Below are positions 24,390-39,066 of a DNA stretch of 64,000 nt, one piece after another. The stretch lies in assembly GCF_000203795.2 (NCBI RefSeq), contig NW_006281106.1, positions 811,302 to 875,301 on the forward strand, in the 5' to 3' direction. The notes under the pieces are model-generated. The model searched no databases and had not been told where the DNA came from. It saw only the letters and a program-made list of their open reading frames with translations. How positions within the stretch are numbered: the stretch's first letter is position 1; each line of letters opens with the position of its first letter. Position numbers and translations under genes: made by a program. The stretch comes from Batrachochytrium dendrobatidis JAM81 (taxonomy: Eukaryota; Chytridiomycota; Chytridiomycetes; Rhizophydiales).

Positions 24390-27300
24390 ATGTTCTCTAG
24401 TCCAGTATCAAAACATACAAGTCGCAAGTCCAGCAGTACCTATGCAACTCCACCACCCTCATCCCCTGCCTCTCCGCTACCGCAGCCATCTTCATTAACA
24501 GTTGAATATCCTGTTTCTGCCAGACGAGCCAACTCGGGCGGATATAGTCACAATAGCACTGGTGGTTATCATCGCACTCAACCACAACATAATAGCAACT
24601 ATAACCAACAACGTAATCAGCAGGTTCCTTCAGCTGCTGTTCCATCTCATCAGAACTCCAGCAGCAGTCGGTCTGCGAATCCAAAAAAACCCCATTCCAG
24701 TGCTTTTGGTCCATACACGCTTGGAAAGACTCTTGGAGAAGGCGAGTTTGGCAAAGTTAAACTAGGACAGCATATGGATACTCGCAAAGAGGTATTTGTT
24801 GCTGAATATAAGTCTATGAATCAAGTATCAAACATCTTATGTTCTTATTGGCATCCAATTCAATAGGTTGCAGTGAAACTTATTAAAAAAGCATCAATCG
24901 ACAGTCCTGCCAGACGAGAAAAACTCATTCGGGAAATCAGTCTGCTCAAGGTAGCCATTTCTTGTAGATCCAATATTCTGCATTTCTATTTATCATCATG
25001 TCCATATTGTCTTGGCTTATCACTGAAGAAATACCAGTTTTGATATCAATCTCATTTGAACCAAATTGCTCAATGTGATGTGGCTGCTGCAATGGATTGA
25101 TATTACAGCTGTATTCACGTAAAATATAACATTTATCTTGCAGTGATTGTCACTGTTTTGTTTTGGAATATAAGACATTCGTTGCACTTTCCTACTACAA
25201 ATCGACTTTAATTGTCAATTCCTCCAAGCACAGTGTCCGTCATACAATCAAACTGGTTTTGGACTGATATAATCACATTTGGTGTAATCATACGTTGTGC
25301 GATTGCCAGATTCATGTGTCATCTTTATCATGACACGATCCATCACCCATACCATAGCTGACATGCATATTATCCTTGTTGATTGACACTGTCCACATTA
25401 GTAATCATGAATTCAATACAACTGCTAACCTTTTGAACCATGTTTTTATTTCTAGTCCGTCAGTCATCCGCATATTGTTCGATTGCATGAAGTGATTGAA
25501 ACCGAACATTATATTGGCATGATCATGGACTATGCTTCGGGTAATATGAGCATTTTACACATGCATTTGGCTTAATGCAAGCTTTCGCTGTGGTTGTATC
25601 AAGACTAACCTAAGCTATTTTAATTATAGGCGGTGAGCTGTTTGGATATATTTTAAAGCGACGATATTTGAAGGAAAAAGAAGCTAGTGCATTTTTTGCT
25701 CAATTGATTTCAGGTATATATGCATCAACCCATATAATGTCATTGTAGAGTTGTAACATGGTGTTGATAGTGCAGTATGGTTACTGAGGTTTATGATTTG
25801 AATTCATGTCAACTGATGATTTGTAATCATTATAGGTGTGAGCTATCTGCACAAGAATCTCATTGTACATCGAGATCTGAAACTGGAAAATTTACTGATT
25901 GACAGTCACAGAAACATTGTGATTACAGACTTTGGATTTGCAAACACTTTCAACTCTGACTCGAGCAAATTGCTGCAGACATCGTGTGGAAGTCCTTGCT
26001 ATGCGGCTCCAGAACTTGTCATCAGTGATGGCTATGTTGGCGAGGCAGCTGATATTTGGAGTTGTGGTGTTATTCTATACGCCATGGTATGCGGATACTT
26101 ACCCTATGATGATGATCCAGCCAATCCCGAAGGTGACAACATCAATCTGCTGTACAAATACATTCTTGAAACCAAACCGGATTATCCGGAATATGTGTCA
26201 GAAACTGCTAGAGACCTCATCAGCATGATTCTCGTTCCAGATCCTCGTTACCGTGCAAACATGTCGCAAATCATTAATCACAAATGGCTGCGTTCATACG
26301 CGTATATGCTTGATATATCCAGTAACGGACATGCGATAGCTAATGAAACAATACCAGTTCAAAAGGTCCGCGAAACACCACCCCAACAGCAAATCCAGCC
26401 AAGTTCTCCAACAGCGTCGCCTTCACAGTCACCATTATCAAAAGCCTCATCGGGGTTGTATATTTCTCCACAGTCATCAGTTTCACACAATACTAACCAA
26501 GAAACATTGCAATCGGTGCTCTTGTTTCCACCCCGTTTGGAGTCAATGACGAGCTTGGAAAGCCCTGAGCCATTGGTATCTGCTGTACCAAAGAATACTC
26601 ATCAGCCGTCAGTGTTGGACATTGTTCAAAAGCGTCAACGACAAGACCATACACATGAAACGATTGCAGTTGAATCCGTACCCGATATCGCATCCGATGG
26701 GGTTATTCATCAGATTGATGCAGGAATGGATGCCAGCAAGACTAATGTCAATAGCACGTTGATCACTACACTGCCAACCGCTGAATCATTATCGGTCAAC
26801 AATGCCGATGCACCAGTTGCCGAGGTTGTTGCGAAACACGATTCTCCCACCAGAGAGTCGAATTCTGTAGACGATAATATGGAATCTGGTCAGGCTTTTA
26901 ATACTAAACCGTTCAGCGAATCGCTTACTCCAAAACCATCAGTTCAAACAATAGAACAAACTGCGTTTGCAGAAACCAGTGCATATGTTACTCAGAAAGT
27001 CATGTCATCTCAAACCACTGCATATGCAACTCCTATCAGTCCCACTAAAATGACATCTGGTTCAGATTCTGTTGCATCCATATCTACTATACCAAAGAAT
27101 GAGCATAGTTCGTCACCAGTGAGCTTGGTGGATAGTTCGATTGACATTGCTGTAACACCTGATGGATCGATTGACATTGCTGCAGTATCTGATGAACCGA
27201 TTGCCATTGACAAAGATTTCAACTCTGATATAAACAAGCCAGTACCAGCAAAGCCACATATCAATCTATCACATGTTGTGGATGCATCTAATCATTCAGG

Positions 27301-28483
27301 CAAGAGTCAGTCATTCGATATCCCTCGTGAAACATCCTCATCGATTATAATTAGAAAAACACCATATCTTGAACCACTGTCCCCTGTCGTGACTGACAAT
27401 GCACCAAGCGACGAGCAATCTCCAACTGCTCGCAAACTGGTGCAATTCACTGTTGCGGATGAGTCAACCCGGACTAGTTTGCCTGCACCGTTCTCAAACC
27501 GTGGAAAGAGTTTTGACTCGCGCCGTTTGACTCAAGCTGAACGGGATATCGAGTCTGGTGCTTCTGTTGGCAAATCTCGTCAGCCATCCTTTTTGAATCA
27601 GCGTGTTGGAGCTGCCAATCAAGATGGCAATGATGAATCACACGGGTATGCTGGCCTATCCGCGGTACCACGGGCCTCCATATCATCTCAGTATACAACC
27701 AATCCAGGATCTGATTACTCACGTCTCAAAATACACAGTGGACCAATTGATCAGCGCGCATTGAGCTCCAAACCACCACGCGAGCTGATTTCAGATATTT
27801 CGGTTGTGCTTGGTAGATTGGGAATGGAGGTTTACAGGGTAGATGGCGAAGATTACAAGCTTCGTGTGGTGCGTCCAAAAGGTGGTGTGCCCACACAATC
27901 GCATAACTTTAGACCAGATTTACCCCATCAGTCGAGCAATGACGCTATTGAAAACACTGTATTCACAGGAGTTGCAGTTGCCATTCAGACTGATATGCCA
28001 TCCAATGAAGCATTGCCAGTGGCTTTTGTTTCTCCCAAGGGGTCAAAAGAAATGAAACGTGGCAGCTCGATCAATATAGTGGGAGGTGAGAACAAGACTA
28101 AACATGGCACAAGCAATAGTAATGGTTCGGGTAGTGCTGCGCGTATTGCCAATGTCATTGCATCGTTTCCCATGTCACTTGTTCGTAGATTCCGCTATCT
28201 TGCACAATTTGGACCTCGATATGACAAAGGATTTGATGGTCACACTCAGCCAGACTCTATTCCGCCTGCTGGGTTACCGTCAATTTCGTCCAAATCAACC
28301 AGCACAGCGGATGATATTGGCGAAGTTCGTTTCTATATATCGCTGCATCGGATCAAAAACTTGCCTGGGCTTGCAGTGGTTGATTTTAAGCGACTTCGTG
28401 GCGATATCTGGCAATTTAAGCGGTTGTACAATGAGATTATTCCTCGGCTTTCGCTGCAGGAACAAACATTTGGACTTTTGTGA
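24390..28483 (+). CDS. KIN4: Kin4-like serine/threonine kinase with C-terminal KA1-type domain
   Basis: CAMK/SNF1-related kinase resembling yeast Kin4, a spindle-position checkpoint kinase, and S. pombe Ppk1. Five exons (24390-24791, 24867-24950, 25456-25540, 25630-25713, 25836-28483) give 1100 aa in phase. Kinase domain at residues about 107-400: GEGEFGKVKLG loop, VAVKLIKK lysine, HRDLKLENLL catalytic loop, TDFGFAN, activation segment TSCGSPCYAAPELV, and YDDDPANPEGDNINLLYKYI, which is a Kin4-type signature. A long Ser/Pro-rich linker follows. The C-terminal KA1-like lobe runs from ELISDISVVLGRLGMEVYRV through MSLVRRFRYLAQFG to GDIWQFKRLYNEI. Intron 2 (505 nt) is enlarged by a copy of the dispersed repeat. 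Confidence 0.92.
25107..25222 (+). repeat. Dispersed element, head and body, copy 8 (in Kin4-like intron 2)
   Basis: Head AGCTGTATTCACGTAAAATA at about 25107-25125. Body blocks follow: TGTTTTGTTTTGGAATATAA at about 25154 onward, then ATTCGTTGCACTTTCCTACT and CAAATCGACTTTAATTGTCA to about 25222. It lies in a 505-nt intron, while neighbouring introns are 75-120 nt. Confidence 0.8.
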
Positions 28484-28663
28484 TGTTACACTAGTTTTTG
28501 CTAATGTTTGTAATCATTGCACATTGAATGGATTGAGTTATACATTTATTTTCCTCGTTTTATCATTTTACTCTAATGTACTTTATTTTTGGAACTATTT
28601 CCAGTCATTGATCCATGCTTGATTCCCACGTCAATGGCAGAAATGAAACACTATATATTGTCT

Positions 28664-30462
28664 TTATTTTGGCGTCATATGATTAGCTGTTGGTGGGGAC
28701 ATTCCATTCGGGATATGCAGAGTCTTTGCAGAAGAATTGGCCAACATATGTTGCTGATGCTTCATCATCAGCTGTTGCTGTATTCGCTGCTGCTGATCTA
28801 TACTCCCAGCCGGCACTGTTGCTTCTGCAGCCACATCGCTGATAAGTTGGTGATTGGCTCCATAAAATCCTCTGAAATGGCCAACATAATACTCTACAGC
28901 GACCTTGTTGCCAATGTTGAATCGAATGGTTTCGGCCATTTTTCCAAGACTGGTTCCTTCAATTTCGCCCCATCTTAATACGCCTTCGTATTGTTCTGAT
29001 CCCATATCGTACACATTCAAGATTGTGTGAATTATTTCTGGGTTGTATAAAGCGTGTTGATGGTTAGTAATGAGTGCAGAATACATATATGCAAGTCAAT
29101 ACAGGTGAATACAAGTGAATACAAGTGAATACAGGTGAATACAACATACTATCTCCTATATGCTTTTCAAACTTTAATGTCCGAATGATTCTACGATTGG
29201 TATTGTGCAACAGCTGATTGCGGTTATTTCCTATTAAAGTACACAAACATGATGAGCACATGAACAACCAATGAAAATGGGTCGTGTAAATGAGTGTTAC
29301 CAGCTGAATGATTCAAAGGTCTATCGCTCAGTTCAATTAAAACTTCGCTGTCAGCCATATGCTTTTTACGTCGCCATTCGTCAATAAACGACATTTGCTT
29401 GTACTGTGGAAAAAACTCGCGATCCTAATATTTATAGGCCATCCAAAACGTTGGTATTTCAAGTATACAGTCTATATGAAAAACCATGGCTTTACCTTGC
29501 TCATCATGAGCATCATGCGATCGTTTTCGAGTTTCTTGGTGCTGACGTCTTCTTCTTCTTCCCATTCACGAATACGTGGCTGTTTCTGAGCTATCCTATT
29601 AGCATTGTATGCCTGTGCATTGATTTTACAAAGCACATCGATTGTTGGCTCTAAATACAACGGCTCTTCTACAATTGGCTAAATGGTCCAAAAGTACTCA
29701 TTGTAAATCAGATATTCCATACGATATCAAGAATTAGTTTGTTTCAAAAGCACTCACTAAAGTTTGAGCCAAAAACTCTACACAGGCCTCTTCTGTCCAC
29801 ACAGTATTTTCTGCAAGTGACTGCTCATAGCCAAACTGCGATACGTCATTCAACAAACTCGTAGCAGTGGGTTTGAGCACAACGCGTTGAGGTTGAATAT
29901 CACCTCCAGAGCCGGACTGAGCACTGCTGGACATACTGTTATTTAAAGTGTTGTTTGTAGATTGAGCTGCATGGGATGTAGATGCTTGGTGAGAGGTGGA
30001 TCGAGATGGAGCAGTTCGTCTATGATCATAGAGATCCACTAGCACTCTGCCTCGATCATATGTATTTGGCGGAAGCAAGTGGACAGCTGCTGATGGGATT
30101 TCCAATCGATTGATGGAGTCTATGATTGCCTGGATATATATAACGAGTTGAGTATGCAAGTCGTATTCAAAATCCGTTGTGGTCAAGCAGCAGTACTTGA
30201 TTCTTGTCACCAATATTCAAGTCTAGCAATGAAATTCTTACCCTAAGAGGACCATTGTATTGATATGTATTTTCCTATGTAAAATATCCATACAGCCGAG
30301 TCAGCAATACATCAACTGTTGCAATCCAGAATAAGTTTCAAACAGGTTCCAAACAGGTTCCAAAACAAGACTGACACTATCTAGTAAAGTGAAATACGAC
30401 GGATACAAGTGAAGGGATAATGCCTTGGGTGAATGCTGTTGCGATAGTTGCGGGCCTTCCAT
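28664..30462 (-). CDS. SPT20: Spt20-like SAGA subunit
   Basis: Structural subunit of the SAGA coactivator. Probable exon 1 starts at ATG 30462 (MEGPQLSQQHSPK, SLHLYPSYFTLL). The next exons give ENTYQYNGPLR, then SINRLEIPSAAVHLLPPNTY, RGRVLVDLYDHR and, after a Ser/Thr-rich insert, RVVLKPTATSLLNDV and WTEEACVEFLAQTL. Further exons give EPTIDVLCKINAQAYN with MSFIDEWRRKKH. The C-terminal part (29086-28664) has YEGVLRWGEIEGTSLGKM, VEYYVGHFRGFYG and a Gln-rich tail. Order and wording fit the Spt20/p38IP family. Some middle exon junctions and the exon 1 donor (GTCAGT) are uncertain. It is convergent with the Kin4-like gene, with a 180-bp gap. Confidence 0.78.
29097..29146. repeat. 10-bp tandem repeat in an Spt20 intron
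   Basis: Four clear units of ACAGGTGAAT / ACAAGTGAAT, preceded by one diverged unit. On the minus (coding) strand they read TGTATTCACY, the same core as the dispersed head motif. It lies between coding exons of the Spt20-like gene. Confidence 0.85.
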
Positions 30463-31829
30463 TCAATCAACAAGTGTATGTAAATAGACTCGAATATTAA
30501 TTTCACTTGAATCGAGTTTAAAGGTTTGTTCTTGACTGCACGTCAAACTCGATGAAATCGGCTTGGATTTGCATCGCTTGTTGCCATCAGAATGCTTGCA
30601 TTTATCAAACATCTGTCATGATTCTTGTCTGGATTTTTATATCATTCTTGTCAAACATCTGCTATTTCTTGCAACTCTTCTCGGCAATTCAATATAATGT
30701 ATTGCTAGTTTAAAGCATGACTGATTCAAAATACTTGATCAGGTTATGCCAATCTCAAATCACATTGCTTAATGTTTAATATTCATCCCATCACTTGAAG
30801 ACTAGTACAAATAAATGTTTACAAAATAGTATGGTATTGACCTAAAAGTAATGTAATCCAGTAAATAGTGAGTTCTAGAGGGGATCTCGTTGGGAGGTAT
30901 GGAGAAATAAACTAAACAAATTTACTTTTTCGAAGTTGGCACTGATAAAAAAAGTATATAATTAGTTGACCATGCTCACTGGACCTCGAAAAATGGCAGC
31001 AACTAAACTCTTGTTCATATGCTAGCCGGTGTATGTGGAAATAGAATCAAGTTGTACGCGCTTCAATGCCATCGTTAAGCAATACTAGTGTTGGAATCGC
31101 TTTCCACAACCTCACTTAGCAGTGGTGTTTCTTCTGATCCAAGCAGTTTAGTGGATACTTGCTGCTCTGATTGTTGTTGAGGTAGTTTCTTTTGAGTGGG
31201 TTTAAACTACGTGTATAATACGATGTTCTACTCATTCGATTGCTTCACTAGCCACATCAATGATATGACTGAGATTGTTGACTCCAGACCAGTATCACAT
31301 GATATCAACTCTTGTCACGTGTAGTGATTCACTTTCTGGCGATTGGAATGAAATATTGCAATTGGAAAGTTGGTTTGACCTCCACAATTTCAACAGTAGC
31401 AATGGTTGGTATTGACTGTGTTCTGTGCATTCCATCCATCCATCCATCCATCCATATGATGATTTGTACATGCATGGAACCATCACATTCATGCAGTAGC
31501 TTGCACCTATTTTGTATTCATCTGTTTATGATACTCAACCTGCAACTTAACTATGGTCCAACTCGATTCTCATGCCGGACCTATATATTATTTGGAATTT
31601 TCTGCAGACTAGTATGGGTTGGAACTACCACTTTGTTCTGAGACTTTGAGCAATCAGCATGAACATTTTATTTGTCAAATTTCGATAATGCAGGATCAAT
31701 ACTTTTTGCATTCAACAGGACGATCGTATAAATTAACATTATGGATGGATGATGGACGGAATGTGTATTATTATATATGGGAGTGATTGATGAGTCTAAC
31801 ATGTACTGTTTGACAATGATTATATTCAG
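30463..31829. other. Long region upstream of RPL35 coding exons
   Basis: 1.37 kb between Spt20 ATG and the first recognised RPL35 exon. It must hold the RPL35 promoter and a very short first coding exon that I could not place. Otherwise AT-rich. It contains a (CCAT)6 microsatellite at 31431-31455 and a complementary ATGGATGGATGATGG tract at 31741-31755. No convincing snoRNA boxes or tRNA were found by eye. Confidence 0.5.
31431..31455. repeat. (CCAT)n microsatellite
   Basis: About six perfect TCCA/CCAT tetranucleotide units in the presumed first intron or upstream region of RPL35. Confidence 0.9.
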
Positions 31830-32279
31830 GTTAAGGCATACGAGCTCCGTACCAAGGATAAAGAAGAACTCACTGCTAAGCTCGCAGATCTTAAGCAGGA
31901 GCTTCTATCTCTGCGTGTGCAAAAGATTTCCAATGGAAACTCACCCAAGCATGCCAGAATGTAGGTTAACGAATTTTGTGCAAGGATTGCAAGATATCAA
32001 GACAGGATTAGTTTAAAACAGTTGAATCTGACTTTGCAATGGTATAGTGGTAGTGTTCGCAAGTCGATTGCCCGTGTTCTCACGGTCATGAATCAGACCC
32101 AGCTTGCTCAACTGCGTCTGTTTTACAAGGACAGAAAGTACCTTCCACTGTTCCTCCGACCCAAGCAGACTCGTGCTATTCGTCGTCGCTTGACTGCCGA
32201 AGAGCTTTCTCTCAAGACAGTTCGCCAGAAGAAGAAGGATGCTCACTTTCCCCTTCGCAAGTATGCTGTCAAGGCATAA
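31830..32279 (+). CDS. RPL35: Ribosomal protein L35 (uL29), 5' exon not resolved
   Basis: Large-subunit ribosomal protein at the polypeptide exit tunnel. Two exons are certain: 31830-31960 ([20 protein letters not shown], with [12 protein letters not shown]) and 32048-32279 ([30 protein letters not shown], ending [10 protein letters not shown]). They give 120 residues from VKAYEL to the end, in phase. In yeast RPL35 the first exon is only a few codons and is followed by an intron just before this same VKAYEL; the same arrangement is expected here, so the true start lies upstream, unplaced. Confidence 0.92.
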
Positions 32280-32428
32280 ATAACTGAGATTGAGTCATGT
32301 GGGTTTGTTTTGATGCTGCACAGACCACAGCAGTGTTCTTGAAGTCTTAATAAATCGATGTTCAGAATTAGTTTTGTTTGAATTGCAACACGATTTTAGT
32401 TCCATCGACTCTTCTGGGTTCTATTTCA

Positions 32429-35552
<3,124 letters not shown>

Positions 35553-35834
35553 ATCCGTCCTGCGCTCGTTACTTTGGAAATATCCAAATGCGAGTTTCAT
35601 TTACCCTGTTTATGCAGCACACAACTTGGCTGCTTTAAATGTCGATCAGGTCCATATGTTTCTAATGTGCGATCTGTAGCAAGTTTCGATATCAATTATT
35701 TAAATAAAAATGGATTGTACAATGAGTTGGTATAATGCAAGTGGTGAAGAGCTTGATGACCAGACAGTAATATTCAGGGCTGACATTCGATTGTTTTATT
35801 TTTTGGCTTTGTAATCAAGAATCGACCGATAGCC

Positions 35835-38757
35835 ATGGCAGCACATCTGACACAAGTGTTTGCTACTGCCAAACAAGAAAGTATGTTGCATTCCAGCTAG
35901 ATTGTTCAATGACAGAGTTTTGAGTCCTGGCTGGAATGCATGGCTGCAGTCATTCCAAACGATTCCACTAGAAATGCTGTCAAACGTTCATGATTGAATA
36001 AACACATGGAATCATGCTGACTGGACTGTATTCCAGTTGCAGTCAATATGACTTGATATTCTAGTATTGGTTTGTAGCTAACTCCAATGGATCTTGATCA
36101 ATGCTGGCATGTATGACTATAGAACGACCTGCGTTTGTAGCTTATGTGACAGCTGGGTTTCCTGAAAAAGAAGACACTGTAGATATTCTACTAGGCTTGC
36201 AAGCTGGTGGTGCAGATATCATTGAACTGGGTAAGTGTTGTTTGGCTGATGATTCTTGGCTAGACTGTTTTGAAACCTCTTTTAATCAGACTCATCTGAT
36301 CATCGCATAATATTCGATCGTATTGTCAGGCGTTCCATTTTCTGATCCCATTGCAGATGGTCCCACAATTCAAGACTCCAGCTTTGTATGTTGAGTGCAG
36401 TCTATGTTTGTAGTATGTGTGCATGCTAATCTGAATATGTCGAGTAGATTGCACTGCAGCATGGCATTGATATTCCTGCTTGTCTAAATTATGTGAAACA
36501 AGCTCGTGCAAGAGGACTGTGTGTTCCAGTCGTGTTCATGGGCTATTACAATCCATTTCTCAACTATGGCGAGCAAAAACTAATGAAGGATTGCAAGGAA
36601 GTCGGTGTTGATGGATTTATTGTGGTAGATTTGCCTCCAGAAGAAGCCGTGCGATTTTGCGATTTAACTTTTGAGCAAGGGCAAGTTGTTGATTGGATTC
36701 AACTTTGTAAATATAATTGTCAAGACTAATCTGGACATTCCAGGCTGAGTTATATTCCACTTATCGCGCCATCGACTACTGAGGCTCGCATACAGCGTCT
36801 TGCAAATATGGCGAGTAGTTTTATCTATGTGGTCAGCACTCTGGGTGTCACAGGTGCCAGAGAAAGTGTAAACAGCGATCTTCCTGGTCTTGTTTCTCGG
36901 ATAAAACAGTATACGGATCTTCCTCTGGCTGTTGGATTCGGTGTTTCCAGCCGTGACCAATTTGTGCAAGTGGGTCTACATTCTGAAGGTGTTGTTATTG
37001 GATCAAAGATTATTACAGTTATCAAACAAGCTGGTAAGTTGGTGGCTGGAAAACCATCGTGTCTTTTACTTTACTGAATTTGTGGTCATGTAATGTTTCT
37101 AGAAAAAGGACAACGAGCTGCTGCTGTTCAGGCATTTGCACAGGATATCACTCGGCGTGAAAATGTTGTTGGATCATACTATCAAACTTTACCTACTACA
37201 GATGCTGTGAAAAAAAATATCGATGTTAGTCTGGATTTCTTGACTGTAATTTGGATTCATGAATTGGTGCTAATCGTGCCCCACGTATTTTATTAGCAAT
37301 TGACTCATGCTCTTCCACCTCGCTTTGGTGAATTTGGAGGGCAGTATGCTCCAGAGGCACTGGTTGATTGTTTAGATGAAATTGAAACTGTAAGAGCATG
37401 TTTTTTGTATGTTAAAGCGGTTTTTGTTTTTATCATGGTGATATAACTATGAATGCACTTTGCCACGCTTCACAATGCTATATAATAGGCTTTTGATGTT
37501 GCAATGAAGGACCCAGCTTTCTGGAAAGAGTTTCAATCTTACTACCCGTACATGAATCGTCCATCATCGCTTCATCTTGCAGAGAGGCTTACTGAAGAGT
37601 GTGGTGGTGCACAAATTTGGCTTAAACGTGAAGATTTAAATCATACCGGCTCTCACAAGATCAACAATGCACTTGGTCAGGCTTTGCTTGCCAAGCGACT
37701 GGGAAAGCGTAGAATCATTGCTGAAACTGGTGCTGGACAGCACGGTGTTGCTACTGCTACTGTTTGTGCCAAGTTTGGTCTTGAATGCGTTATTTATATG
37801 GGTGCTGAGGATGTGCGTCGCCAGGCACTCAACGTATTTCGAATCCGTCTTCTTGGTGCCAAGGTCATTCCAGTCAAATCTGGATCTCAAACTCTCAAGG
37901 ATGCAATCAATGAAGCTTTACGTGATTGGGTCACCAATGTTAGCACAACCCATTATTTGATTGGATCTGCAATTGGACCGCATCCTTTCCCTACTATTGT
38001 GCGCGAATTTCAGTCAGTGATAGGACGTGAAACCCGTGAGCAAATGCTCTCATTGACCAACAAACTCCCTGACGCAGTCATTGCCTGTGTAGGCGGTGGT
38101 TCAAATGCGATTGGAATGTTCCACCCATTCATCAATGACTCCAGTGTCAAAATGATTGGTGTTGAAGCCGGTGGAAGTGGTAAGTTGATCACAATCAACT
38201 TTGCTCAATGTGGTTCGAGTCGTGATGGTTGATTTTTTGATTCCATATTCACATGCTCAATGTATTTTAATCTAGGTATTGAATCTGGGTATCACTCTGC
38301 TACTCTCACCAAAGGTCGACCTGGCGTGCTTCATGGTACCAAGACCTATTTGATGCAAGATGAAAATGGCCAGATTCTTGAAACCCATAGTATCAGTGCT
38401 GGGTTGGATTATCCAGGTGTTGGACCTGAGCATGCCTGGCTCAAAGATTCCGGTCGCGCTCAATACGTTGTTGCCACGGATGCGGATGCCATGATCGGTC
38501 TGCGTAAGATTTCTCAAAGTGAGGGGATTCTTCCTGCTTTGGAATCGGCTCATGCTGTTTCCAAGGCGTTAGAAATTGCTGCCACCATGCCCAAAGACTC
38601 GAGTAAGTTTTAGATATTGGATGACCTGTGAGCCGTTTTAGTTGATAACTGAGTATTCTTTGTAGATATTGTTATTTGTGTTAGTGGACGTGGAGACAAG
38701 GATGTCGTGTCGGTTGCAGAGTCACTGCCTAAACTGGGTCCTCAAATTGGATGGTAG
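35835..38757 (+). CDS. TRP5: Tryptophan synthase, fused alpha-beta (TRP5)
   Basis: Catalyses the last two steps of tryptophan synthesis; the fused alpha-beta form is fungal. Exon 1 is 35835-35880, and about nine introns follow. The alpha part has [22 protein letters not shown] (catalytic Glu), [12 protein letters not shown] (catalytic Asp), [10 protein letters not shown] and [16 protein letters not shown]. The linker leads to the beta part: [37 protein letters not shown] (pyridoxal phosphate Lys), [48 protein letters not shown] and the end [11 protein letters not shown]. The C-terminus is PKLGPQIGW. Within the alpha half a 63-nt GC-AG intron (36681-36743) is required to join EQG to LSYIPL. 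Confidence 0.96.
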
Positions 38758-39066
38758 GTGTATAGATTTAAAAGAATGTGGTGTTTAAATAGCATCAATA
38801 TTCGATTTATTACAAGTACTGAGGATAACCTAGATAGAGTGAAAGCAAATAATTAATGTACTGAAATCCTTGAATGCTTATATAGGGACCTAAGATTTGA
38901 AGGAAGTAAATCCGACATCAACCCCGCGCATTAAATGTGGTAGAACTATTGTGAAGCAATCGCAAACAAGACATTTCAAGTAAATGAAGCAATTCAATGC
39001 GTCAAATCAAACAGTATATAGTGATGAAGAATATGAAATATGTTAGCAAAATAGCGGTACAAGTCT
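38758..39066. other. Convergent intergenic gap TRP5 / SPC98
   Basis: 309 bp of AT-rich sequence between two stop codons. I see no gene, repeat head or structured RNA in it. Confidence 0.5.

Noticed and set aside
29064..29267. 67-codon minus-strand frame across the 10-bp tandem repeat
   Set aside because: Part encodes a genuine Spt20 exon (NRRIIRTLKFEKHIGD), but the repeat part gives a repetitive Cys/Leu peptide after a splice donor, so it is intronic.
30463..31829. snoRNA in the presumed RPL35 intron
   Set aside because: Isolated C-box-like ATGATGA occurs near 31455, but no D box or terminal stem is at the right spacing.
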